Positions 7,704 through 16,301 of a DNA stretch of 64,000 bases are shown here, one piece after another; position 1 is the stretch's first letter; every line of letters starts with the position of its first letter. Under the pieces are notes generated by a model that was given only the letters and a program-made list of their open reading frames with translations, had not been told where the DNA came from and ran no database searches. Origin of the DNA: Desulfopila aestuarii DSM 18488 (GTDB lineage: Bacteria; Desulfobacterota; Desulfobulbia; Desulfobulbales; Desulfocapsaceae); the NCBI GenBank assembly GCA_945863875.1, contig CAMBBS010000006.1:1-64000 (forward strand), written 5' to 3'. The translations under genes were made by a program, and so were the position numbers.

Positions 7704-10700
7704 ATGAGTCAATTGGTCAACATCATCACCGGAGCATTGGACAGTATTGATGTCGAAGGTTCCATTGGTGGCGAAGCCGGCAATCTGCTTGCCCTTGCCG
7801 ACACCGTCTCACAATTGACGCAGGGACAAGTGCCCGAACTGTCGAATTTCATCTCCGCTATTGGTGAACTTGATTTACCTGATTTTCATTTTGCCGCAGA
7901 CTTGACCGGCCGGATTGAGCAGATAAGAGATCTGGTCCCCAATGATATGCTTGATGTCCTTCGCCCTCTTACCGAGGCACTGGAAAATATCGACAGTGGA
8001 TTAGGGGAAGGCATCACCGATCTTATCGAACCCCTGGTCAATACCTTTCGCGCCCTGCAAACCTTGCTGCATACCGATTTCAATTTTGCTCCGGCGGCAA
8101 CTGAAGGCGGCGGCGAAACATCATCCGGTACCGGCGGTATTGTTTCTGATACCCCAGATACCCGGATTGATCCGGCGCAGCTGCAGGTTTTTCAAAATGT
8201 CCTGCAGGAATTGCCGGAACAACCGACCGTTGCCAATCTCTTGCAGTGGGTCAATGACCGGGTTTCCATCGGCCGGGACGACATGGTAAAAAAGGCTCTG
8301 CGTTCCATACCGTATGTGGATGATCTTCGACTGCCGCTCAACACCGTTTTAGGCTGGCAATCGATGAGCAGCGCGGATTTTCAGGCCCAAATAATCACCA
8401 CCCTGCAGACACTGGCACTGGCCATCAGCAGGCAGGTTGACAATGTCATAGCCGGCCATCTGCAGGGCCTGACCGATATCATTATGCAGCTCGATCTGAC
8501 GCAGTTGCGGCAGATCGTTGTCGACATGCAGTCACACTTTGACAGCTTGAAAGACCACATCGAGGCAGATAGCTTAACAGACACTGTCCTGACAGATATC
8601 GAAAATGAAATGGCCATTCTGCTTGCCCAGCGTGACGCCCTGGCCGGGCAATTTACCCTCACCATCAAGCAGCAACTGGAGAGGCAGCTAAAAATAATCA
8701 GCGGGCTGCCCGCCCTTTTACAGGAAAAAATGTCAGCGCTCCTCCTTTTGCTGCAGCCGCCGGCAGGCCCTGGCCAAGCTGGTCCAGACAACCATTTTTT
8801 ATCACCGGTTGCCGGGGCATCCAGTTTTACCGGTCTGGAAAATCTTCTTGAACAGTATGGTCAGGTTCTTGAGAATTTACTGTCATCCCTAGATATCAGC
8901 GATATCACCGAGGCATTTGCCGCCCCGGGCCAGGGTATCGAACAGGCGGCAGATGCGATCGATGAAGCGGTCACCATGGTTACCCTGGAAATCACCAATC
9001 GCCTCAATCAGGTGGAAGGCCTGGTTGCCGGCATCGATCTGCCGGCCATCGCCATGCAGGCGGCAGAGGCGATAGAAGACTTCACCGGCAGTATCACCGG
9101 CAGCCTGACTGCCGCCTTTAGTGAAGTACGCGGGAATATTGAAACGATCGCAACGCAGATATCCGCTGCGGTGCACAGTTTTGATCCCGCGGTGGTGGTC
9201 AACACCATAGAACAGGGGATGGATGCGCTGGCCGCCCAGTTGCAGCAACCGGCAATAATGAATATTCTGGCCGTGGCCGAGCAGCTGAAAGCCATTGCTG
9301 CCCGGCTGGATGAACTGTCTTTTACACCCATTACCGACACGGTGGTTGCGACCATCGACGACATGAAATCGACCGTCCAGGGACTGGGGAACCGTCTGGA
9401 GGATCCGCTGAAAGGGATGCTCAGAGCCGCTGTCGATGCGCTGCCGGATGACTTAACTCCAGTGACTGATCCGCTGGTGGCAGGCCTGGGCGATCTGATT
9501 GAGGCGGGCCCCATACCCTTGCTGGAAGCAATCAAGGATGTGCCGCAGCAACTTGTCGATGCCATCAATGCATTTGATCCGGGGACATTGATCGGCGGCA
9601 GCCTGTCGGGCCCTTTCCAGCGCCTGATCAGCGAGATTGAGGCCTTTGAACCCAGTGATTTACTAGCGCCAATTGACGCCGAAATCGAAAATTTCAAGGA
9701 CCGTCTTCGGCAAAATGTCAAACCGGGCGATCTTCTTGATCCGCTGATTCTTCTGCACGAGCAAATTCTCCTTGATCTCGATAAATTTCAACCAAGCGCC
9801 ATTCTAGCCCCGGTCAATGCTTCGCTAACCGGGGCAGTTGCCCAGCTTACCAATGCCATCCCCATTGAAGGAATATTTGAGGAAATAGCCCATGTCATCG
9901 ATGATATAGAGCGTATTCTCGGTGCTGATGGCGTGGCCGACGCCATCCTCCAGCTCCTGCAGCGCCTGTCTGATTACCTGGCGCCCTTCGTCAATGAGAG
10001 CGAAGCGATATCGACACAGATCCGGGCCTGGCTGGCAACCATTCTGGATACGGCGGTTGAATCAATGGATATCAGTGCGCTGCAGCCAGCGTTTGACAGC
10101 CTGAACAGCGTCATAGACAATACTCAGGCGACCGCTCTGCAAACTTTATACGACGGTGCTGCCGCCCCGATTATCGCTGTTGTGAAAGACACTCTGCAGC
10201 CACGCACCCTGATGACGGAAATGGTCCGCTCGTACAGTCAACTCCGTTCGGTCTGCAATGGTCTGGCTGCTGCCGGCAGCAAAAATCGCATCGACATCCT
10301 GCTCACGCAGGCGAGCCCGACCGCACCCAATTGCACTGCCCTTTTTACCGCTTTTGACCAGGTTGTTACCGTTATGGACACGACACGGCAGCAATTGGTC
10401 ACTACTCTGACCGAGTGGGATGCACGGTTTCATGGCGCAGATGGCGTGCTCAGCTCCTATCGTCAAATGCCTGCATCACCGCAGGAGTTAAAGCAGTGGC
10501 TGGCGGACGCCCTTGACCATCAACTGTTACGCCCGGCCCAGGCCATTTTCGAAAAATTTGCCCCAACCGGACGTCTGCTCGCCGCCGTTATTACACCGCT
10601 TGTCGAGCTCATCGAAGCCTTGCGGGTAAGCGCCAATCAGATTATCGCGGCCCCGGCCGCCCTTCTGGCCGTCGGCGAATCCCTGGAAAGGATTCGAGAA

Positions 10701-11126
10701 CGTCTGCAAAATATCAACTTGAATTTCATCAGTGAGAGCATCGAAACCATTTATACCGAGGTGAAACGACAGGTCCGCGGACTCGATCCACGCGCTTTAA
10801 AGAGGACTTTGAATAGAAGTTTTGAGGAGCTGATCAGCGTGATCGGTCTGGGGCAGATAGTGCCGGTGGATGCCCTGAACCAGACTGACGACGCTATGGA
10901 TGAGGCACTGACGGCACTGAGGCAACTGGATCCAGAGATTCTCATCACCGAAGTCATCCAGCCTAAATTTGACGCAATACTGGCGCCGTTTGTTTCGGCA
11001 CTGGATATATCACCGGCCTTGAATTCCTTGACGGAACGCTTAAAACCACTGGAAAGCGAATTGAGCACGGAAATGGATCGAGTCAATCAGGCGTATCAAA
11101 GCTTTTTACATGCCGTACCGGCATAA
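7704..11126 (+). CDS. tape-measure-like long helical protein
   Basis: The product is 1140 residues, almost wholly amphipathic helix rich in Leu, Ile, Ala, Asp and Gln, with many quasi-repeats of the type ALEDIDxGLxxGI and PLVAGLGDLIEAG. No catalytic motif is seen. Length, composition and position fit a tape measure. The ATG at 7704 is preceded by AAGGAT with a five-base spacing; the frame is open upstream but lacks such a site. Under the common rule of about 0.15 nm per residue, the tail would be near 170 nm if this is the only tape measure. It could instead be a tube-lumen scaffold working with the next protein. Confidence 0.6.
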   Translation: MSQLVNIITGALDSIDVEGSIGGEAGNLLALADTVSQLTQGQVPELSNFISAIGELDLPDFHFAADLTGRIEQIRDLVPNDMLDVLRPLTEALENIDSGLGEGITDLIEPLVNTFRALQTLLHTDFNFAPAATEGGGETSSGTGGIVSDTPDTRIDPAQLQVFQNVLQELPEQPTVANLLQWVNDRVSIGRDDMVKKALRSIPYVDDLRLPLNTVLGWQSMSSADFQAQIITTLQTLALAISRQVDNVIAGHLQGLTDIIMQLDLTQLRQIVVDMQSHFDSLKDHIEADSLTDTVLTDIENEMAILLAQRDALAGQFTLTIKQQLERQLKIISGLPALLQEKMSALLLLLQPPAGPGQAGPDNHFLSPVAGASSFTGLENLLEQYGQVLENLLSSLDISDITEAFAAPGQGIEQAADAIDEAVTMVTLEITNRLNQVEGLVAGIDLPAIAMQAAEAIEDFTGSITGSLTAAFSEVRGNIETIATQISAAVHSFDPAVVVNTIEQGMDALAAQLQQPAIMNILAVAEQLKAIAARLDELSFTPITDTVVATIDDMKSTVQGLGNRLEDPLKGMLRAAVDALPDDLTPVTDPLVAGLGDLIEAGPIPLLEAIKDVPQQLVDAINAFDPGTLIGGSLSGPFQRLISEIEAFEPSDLLAPIDAEIENFKDRLRQNVKPGDLLDPLILLHEQILLDLDKFQPSAILAPVNASLTGAVAQLTNAIPIEGIFEEIAHVIDDIERILGADGVADAILQLLQRLSDYLAPFVNESEAISTQIRAWLATILDTAVESMDISALQPAFDSLNSVIDNTQATALQTLYDGAAAPIIAVVKDTLQPRTLMTEMVRSYSQLRSVCNGLAAAGSKNRIDILLTQASPTAPNCTALFTAFDQVVTVMDTTRQQLVTTLTEWDARFHGADGVLSSYRQMPASPQELKQWLADALDHQLLRPAQAIFEKFAPTGRLLAAVITPLVELIEALRVSANQIIAAPAALLAVGESLERIRERLQNINLNFISESIETIYTEVKRQVRGLDPRALKRTLNRSFEELISVIGLGQIVPVDALNQTDDAMDEALTALRQLDPEILITEVIQPKFDAILAPFVSALDISPALNSLTERLKPLESELSTEMDRVNQAYQSFLHAVPA

Positions 11127-11156
11127 ACCACACAGACAAGGCAGACCGACCAGCTT

Positions 11157-13622
11157 ATGAGCGTTGCGACACTGTTAACACAACCACAACTGGTGGAAAA
11201 ACTCAGTACCATGGCCGATCAGGACACCCTGGCCGAGGACTTTTTCACACTCGTGCGTCGCATCATTGCCAACCCTGAAAAAAGCCGGCATATCCTGGCC
11301 TGTTTTACCGAGGGTTTTCAGCAGTTCACTACCGACTTTATCAATAATGCGACCAATTTCGAGCGTGGCTTGCAGCAACTGCAGACACTGATGGTGCCTT
11401 TTATCAATGAGGTCAAGGCATTTGGTGAAAATCCCGCGCTGCGTGGAAATTTTGCCGGTATCGTCGCGTTCATCGCCGAGCGTTTTCTCGCCCTGCTGGA
11501 TGCAGTGGCCAGGCTTTCCGTAAACCATATTCGCGACTTTGCGGCCCGGTTACTGACAATACTCACGGCCCAGTTCGGCTTTTCACTGAATACCATCGTC
11601 TTGCAGCTGTGGCAGTTGCTCGACATGATCATTATCCAGCTGCGGGTCCTTCCTGCGGGGACGGATGTGGAGGAACGCGAATTGTCCCTGGTTACCGCAA
11701 GCTTGCTCAGTCAGCTCAAGCGGGCCTTACAGGAACATGTGCAGGTACCGCATCTTTCGATCGACCAGATTGCCACTTTCATCATGCAGCAGTTGCGGGA
11801 GATGGGCCTTGAACAAGGGATTCAAAACGGTCGCCGGCTCGCCGACACGATCAAGGAGGTGTTTCTCGCCGCCGGATCCATCGGCGAGGTCATCAAAACT
11901 GGTATGGGTGGCAGTGTCGGCGCAGCCGCCCGCGCACCGAATGCAGGTGACAGCTATGCCTGGTATGCAAGCTGGCTGCTGGCCAGCCGTAAACGTGACA
12001 TTGGTCAAATCCTTGGTAACATTTTTATTCTTAACCCCAGTGACGAGGTATGGCGGACGGCAGACAAAACGCAAGTCGTCTGGCGCACGGTGTTCGATGG
12101 TGATATCACCCTGCATGAAGGAACCAATCTGAAGTGGGACGATGCCCCGATGTTCAACTCGACAACCGAGGAAGAATACCTGCTTTTCCCGCATATCTCC
12201 ACCGAGACCATGGAAATTATTGCCCAGCTGAGCTGGACGCTGGTCGAGTTTGGCAAGGGGGTATGGAATTCCGCCGACGCCGCGGAAAAGGGGGATCGCG
12301 CCACCGCCATTACCCATGCCATCTGGAATTATTTCAATGCGGGTTTTGGCGCGCTCGGCGGCAAACCATTTATTTCCTATCTGCTTGCGGCCGCCGGTGT
12401 CGGCCAGGGACATCGCGGCTGGATGAATGCGGTTTTCCCAATTCTGGCCACTACCCTGCCTTCTCTTGAGGGGAGACAGACCGCAGCGGACAAGGCCAAG
12501 TTTGCCTTCTGGGCGATCCTTCTGGCCGACGATGTGCTGGAAAGGGCCGGCCACCATCTGCTTTTGCACACGGGGAGAGATCTCCTGCTGTCGACGCTTA
12601 CCTTGATCAATAACATCGGGCAAGCTCAAGGCAGCGAAGCCAGTCACCCGATCAACAAAGAATACACCGGCACCTGGGCGACTGTAGGCGGCACCATTGC
12701 GACAATTATCTATTTGAAAACATTGTACAACAAGAAAGATTACCACCATCCGTTCGACGGTTTTCTCTGGACCTTTGCCAGTATGCTGGCGGGTCTCGTG
12801 GGCGGCATGGTCGGCACCTTGCTGGGCAGTGTCTGGTCCCTCGGTTTTAGTCCAAAGGGATTTTTCATCGATATCGGTATCGAAACTGCCAAACCATTTT
12901 TTACCCACTACCTCAATCTCTACAACTTCCTTGAAAACGATACCAGAGATGGAACCTATAACGGCGACCGGCCAGTTTTTTCCGGATATCCTGAAAAATC
13001 CGATTCGCCCTATTTTCTTCCCTGGGAAAGTGGTGTCAGCCGGATGTGCGTTCAAGGGAACATGGGCATGTGGAGCCATTTCGATGCATCCGATCAGATC
13101 TACGCGGTGGATTTCGGTTTTGATCAGGGCGAACTTATTCACGCCGCCCGCGGCGGTACGGTTGTCGGCTTTTTTGACCAGCGGGTCAACGACGATCACG
13201 ACCATGACTGGAACTACATTGTCATCCGCCATGATCACGCCGGTGAAAGCATGGTGGTACGCCAAAGACACGACAAGTACAACGACGGCAATGCATTTGT
13301 CACCTACGGCGTCTATGGACATGGCCGCACCAACGGCGTCAGGGAAGTGTTTGCCGCAAGGGGCATTGCTGACACGGCTATTATCGGCACGGTGGTACAG
13401 CAGGGGGAGGCTATCATGAAAGCGGGCAATACCGGTATAAGTTTTCATAACCATCTGCATTTTCATGTAAAACACAATGGGGAAGCGCTGGGTACTGCAA
13501 CCCCCGGCGGCCCTGTCAATCCCGAGCATCTTGCAAGCAATACCATGCCGTTTGTTTTTCGTAACGTTGCCGGCGACGGGGTGGTGAGATCTCTGAATTT
13601 TTATACTCCTACAGACGGGTAG
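11157..13622 (+). CDS. tail protein with membrane helices and a C-terminal M23 peptidase
   Basis: The N-terminal 300 residues are helical, like a tape measure. The middle has hydrophobic segments able to cross membranes (around residues 500-525 and 535-565, including GFLWTFASMLAGLVGGMVG). Residues about 635-790 form a LytM-type M23 metallopeptidase: His641 in WSHFD, Asp652 in YAVDFGF, His722 in YGHGRTNG and the HLH pair 766/768 in NHLHFHV, so the zinc site and helper histidine are intact. M23 enzymes cut peptide cross-links of peptidoglycan. The likely role is local wall digestion as the tube penetrates, with the hydrophobic part entering the inner membrane; an antibacterial effector is the alternative. 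It starts at ATG 11157 and ends five bases before the hub gene. Confidence 0.75.
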   Translation: MSVATLLTQPQLVEKLSTMADQDTLAEDFFTLVRRIIANPEKSRHILACFTEGFQQFTTDFINNATNFERGLQQLQTLMVPFINEVKAFGENPALRGNFAGIVAFIAERFLALLDAVARLSVNHIRDFAARLLTILTAQFGFSLNTIVLQLWQLLDMIIIQLRVLPAGTDVEERELSLVTASLLSQLKRALQEHVQVPHLSIDQIATFIMQQLREMGLEQGIQNGRRLADTIKEVFLAAGSIGEVIKTGMGGSVGAAARAPNAGDSYAWYASWLLASRKRDIGQILGNIFILNPSDEVWRTADKTQVVWRTVFDGDITLHEGTNLKWDDAPMFNSTTEEEYLLFPHISTETMEIIAQLSWTLVEFGKGVWNSADAAEKGDRATAITHAIWNYFNAGFGALGGKPFISYLLAAAGVGQGHRGWMNAVFPILATTLPSLEGRQTAADKAKFAFWAILLADDVLERAGHHLLLHTGRDLLLSTLTLINNIGQAQGSEASHPINKEYTGTWATVGGTIATIIYLKTLYNKKDYHHPFDGFLWTFASMLAGLVGGMVGTLLGSVWSLGFSPKGFFIDIGIETAKPFFTHYLNLYNFLENDTRDGTYNGDRPVFSGYPEKSDSPYFLPWESGVSRMCVQGNMGMWSHFDASDQIYAVDFGFDQGELIHAARGGTVVGFFDQRVNDDHDHDWNYIVIRHDHAGESMVVRQRHDKYNDGNAFVTYGVYGHGRTNGVREVFAARGIADTAIIGTVVQQGEAIMKAGNTGISFHNHLHFHVKHNGEALGTATPGGPVNPEHLASNTMPFVFRNVAGDGVVRSLNFYTPTDG

Positions 13623-13627
13623 AGACT

Positions 13628-14785
13628 ATGCAGCTTCCACTGACCGGCAACACCCCGGCATCTCCCCCCCGGCGACCGCAGCTAGCGGTTCATTTTGCCG
13701 CTGCCGCAGATTCCGGTGGCGGTCTGATGGACTCGGTGTCCAGTGTGGCGGCGGCTGTCGGCGTCGATTTGTCGAGCAGCGGCGCAGATCCCTGGCAGCG
13801 AAGCGTGACAACTCTTCTCAGCCAGAGTTATCTGGCCCCGCATGTTGATCAGGCTAAAATCGTTCTTGCCTGGGACAGCCAGTCACCTTCTTTTGCGTTA
13901 AACGACCAAGGGGCTATTCAGCTGGGCTACGACAGTGACCGGCTTACCCCGGTCTTTTCCGGGAGCATCGTCGGCATGGAAACAGGTATTAAATGCCAGG
14001 CGGCGCTGACCATCTGCAACGGTGGGTTCAGACTGGCACAAATGCGTACCAACCAAAGTTTTGCCCAGCAAAGCGCCGGGGATATTGTCCGCTCACTGGC
14101 CGAGCTTGCGGAAGTGGAAACCGATACTGTTGAGGCCGGCATTGATCTGCCGTTTTATGTGGTGGACGATTCCCGCAATTTGTACCAGCATATTGCCGCG
14201 CTGGCTGAAAAAAGCGGCCTGCTCGCCACTATCAACGGTGAAGGAAAACTCAATTTCAAGGCCGTGACCTCGGCGGCTGCGGAAAAAACCTTTTACTACG
14301 GAGTCGATATCCTTTCCCTCAGGATGAGAAGAACCCCGCCGCCTCTGGATAAAATCACCATGGTCGGTGGTGGCGCCGCAGGCAGTCAGGGTTCGGAGGC
14401 CTGGAGCTGGCTGATCAAAGACCCGCAATCGGTAACCGCCTCCATCGGCGAAGGCAATAAAACGCGATTGATGGTTGACCACAGCCTGCGCAGCCAAGAA
14501 GGCGTGCAGCAGGCTTCTGCGGGAAAATTGTTTTTCGCCAGGCAGCATGGAGTTACAGTGAAATTGATCGTAATCGGCACCGCAACGATTCACGCCGGCA
14601 GTAAAATAGCCATCGCCGATGTGCCGCAGGCGGCATTCAACGGCACCGCCATTGTCGAATCCGTGCGGCATTATTACAGCAAACAAAAAGGCTTCACGAG
14701 TGAGATATCGGCGCTGTGTGAGGTCGGCGACAGCCTTGATAGCCTGCTGTCGAGCAGCCTGGGCGCTGTGGGAGGACTGTTATGA
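13628..14785 (+). CDS. baseplate hub protein, phage late control gene D family
   Basis: The 385-residue protein matches the gpD/Mu gpP hub pattern. An early beta domain (ALNDQGAIQLGYDSD, VFSGSIVGMETGIKC) is followed by SFAQQSAGDIVRSLAELAEVE, the LYQHIAALAEKSGLLATING module and a C-terminal beta barrel ending in the KIAIADVPQAAFNGTAIVES strand pair. It forms the trimeric hub on which the spike sits. It overlaps the spike gene by four bases (ATGA). Adjacent gpD and gpV genes mark an unfused VgrG equivalent, as in phages and extracellular injection systems rather than T6SS. Confidence 0.85.
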   Translation: MQLPLTGNTPASPPRRPQLAVHFAAAADSGGGLMDSVSSVAAAVGVDLSSSGADPWQRSVTTLLSQSYLAPHVDQAKIVLAWDSQSPSFALNDQGAIQLGYDSDRLTPVFSGSIVGMETGIKCQAALTICNGGFRLAQMRTNQSFAQQSAGDIVRSLAELAEVETDTVEAGIDLPFYVVDDSRNLYQHIAALAEKSGLLATINGEGKLNFKAVTSAAAEKTFYYGVDILSLRMRRTPPPLDKITMVGGGAAGSQGSEAWSWLIKDPQSVTASIGEGNKTRLMVDHSLRSQEGVQQASAGKLFFARQHGVTVKLIVIGTATIHAGSKIAIADVPQAAFNGTAIVESVRHYYSKQKGFTSEISALCEVGDSLDSLLSSSLGAVGGLL

Positions 14786-15411
14786 CCATCAGCCTCTACG
14801 AGACTATCCGCGGCATCATCCAGCAGGAAATAAAACAACTGCGTCTTTGTGAATTGGCCATCGTGCAGGAACAGCATCCCCACGCCGCTGATGCTGATAA
14901 AGACAACTACAGCTGCACTGTCGTCCTGCGGGATTCCGCCATCGTCTTGAAACAGGTGCCCATAGCCACGGGGCGCCTGGGTTTTGCCGCCATTCCAGAT
15001 ATTGGTGACCTGGTGCTGGTGCAATTTCTCGGCGGCGATATCAACGCACCCATTATTATCGGCCGACTGTACAATGATGAAGACCGCCCTCCTCTGAGCG
15101 ACGATGGCAAGGTTATCCTGCAACTGCCGAAAGCAGCATCCGAGGGCGAAGGAGTGTTTGTCGCCGCCGGATGCGTTGATGAAAGCAGCGTGAGGATTAA
15201 CGTCGGCGGTACCGTCGTCGTGCATTTGCAGGACGACGACCCTGCCGTGGAAATAAATATTGCCGGTGGCGGCGGCCTTATCAAGGTTGCCCAGGATGGC
15301 ACGATAACCATAACCAGCCAATCCGGCATTAATCTCAAGAGTGATGCGGATATAAATATCGAGGCCGGCGGAACAATGCATCTGAAGGGCTCCATAATCA
15401 ATTTGAACTGA
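14782..15411 (+). CDS. baseplate spike protein, gpV family
   Basis: The 209 residues have the gpV layout: a short helical start, an OB fold (YSCTVVLRDSAIVLKQVPIA, IPDIGDLVLVQFLGGDINAPIIIGRLYND) and a C-terminal repeat of alternating short strands (VRINVGGTVVVHLQDDDPAVEINIAGG onward) that would wind into a trimeric beta-helical needle. It ends in MHLKGSIINLN, a typical spike end. It overlaps the hub gene and is followed 20 bp later by the PAAR gene that would sharpen its tip. Confidence 0.85.
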   Translation: MTISLYETIRGIIQQEIKQLRLCELAIVQEQHPHAADADKDNYSCTVVLRDSAIVLKQVPIATGRLGFAAIPDIGDLVLVQFLGGDINAPIIIGRLYNDEDRPPLSDDGKVILQLPKAASEGEGVFVAAGCVDESSVRINVGGTVVVHLQDDDPAVEINIAGGGGLIKVAQDGTITITSQSGINLKSDADINIEAGGTMHLKGSIINLN

Positions 15412-15431
15412 AGAAACGGCAGGGAAGGATC

Positions 15432-15824
15432 ATGGGACAAGCGGCAGCAAAAAAAGGTGATCAGATCATTGGTACGGATATACATATTGTCATGATTCCA
15501 TCACCCGGCGGACCTGTGCCGACGCCTTTGCCCCACCCCTTTGTCGGTCAGATTGATGATGGTCTCAGCGACGATGTGCGCATTGACAGGCAGGCGGCAG
15601 CCGTGCTGGGGAGCACAGCGACCAATATGCCTGGCCACGTTCCCCAGGGGGGACCCTTTCAAACACCCCCCCGGGATAAGGCAACGATTCAGCTCGGCAG
15701 TGCGACGGTATTTATCAACGGTAAACCGGCGGCGCGAAATGGTGATACGGCCTTGACGTGCAACGATCCGGCCGATGTCCCGGTCGGCACAGTCATGGCT
15801 GCAGGCACAGTATTCATAGGGTGA
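15432..15824 (+). CDS. PAAR-domain spike tip protein
   Basis: This 130-residue protein starts MGQAAAKKGDQIIGTDIHIV and has the spaced PGGPVP...PHPF and INGKPAARNGDTA motifs of PAAR proteins, which cap the spike with a metal-bound cone. There is no extension and therefore no attached effector domain. Histidines at HIV, HPF and MPGH and the cysteine in LTCND are candidate metal ligands. The gene is tightly packed between the spike and gp25 genes. Confidence 0.85.
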   Translation: MGQAAAKKGDQIIGTDIHIVMIPSPGGPVPTPLPHPFVGQIDDGLSDDVRIDRQAAAVLGSTATNMPGHVPQGGPFQTPPRDKATIQLGSATVFINGKPAARNGDTALTCNDPADVPVGTVMAAGTVFIG

Positions 15825-15830
15825 GAGGCA

Positions 15831-16289
15831 ATGGCAACAGACGCACATTTATTGATGGATTTAGCACTGGAACTCGGTGATCACCGCATCCGCCCCGTGT
15901 ATCAGGTCAGCGATGAGGAAAAACGACTTCCCGCCGGTCGTGGCGGTGTGCGTGATATCGGTACCATATGTGGCCGGGATAATTTACGTCAGGCCATTAT
16001 GATGCGTTTGTTGACCCCTCTGGGAGAACTTGCCGGGCTGGGTCATCCGTCCTATGGCTCGCGCCTGCAGGATCTGGTTGGCCGGGTGAATACCGGCACC
16101 ACTCGTAACCTGGTGCGTTTATATATTATGGAAAGCCTGCAGCAGGAGGCGAGGGTGGAAAAAGTCACCAGGATCAGCACCAAGCCGGTGGACAGGCAGC
16201 CGCATCTTATTGCGGTGGAACTTGAAGTACGGCCCATCGCGAGCACCGATATCCTTCAGATCGGGCCTTTTACCCTTTCCCTACAATAG
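15831..16289 (+). CDS. baseplate wedge protein, gp25/GpW family
   Basis: The 152 residues carry the gp25 core: DIGTICGRDNLRQAIMMRLL, then LTPLGELAGLGHPSYGSRLQDL, with the conserved GE and G.P.YGS features, and a final strand VELEVRPIASTDI. gp25 starts sheath polymerisation at the baseplate and is shared by phage tails, extracellular injection systems and T6SS. It is separated by six bases from the PAAR gene and by 12 from gpJ. Confidence 0.9.
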   Translation: MATDAHLLMDLALELGDHRIRPVYQVSDEEKRLPAGRGGVRDIGTICGRDNLRQAIMMRLLTPLGELAGLGHPSYGSRLQDLVGRVNTGTTRNLVRLYIMESLQQEARVEKVTRISTKPVDRQPHLIAVELEVRPIASTDILQIGPFTLSLQ

Positions 16290-16301
16290 GAGCAAACGGC
16301 C

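Noticed and set aside
11727-13529. 600-codon open frame antisense to the M23 tail gene
   Set aside because: No domain, odd composition, and the sense frame has a complete M23 site; GC-rich mirror frame.
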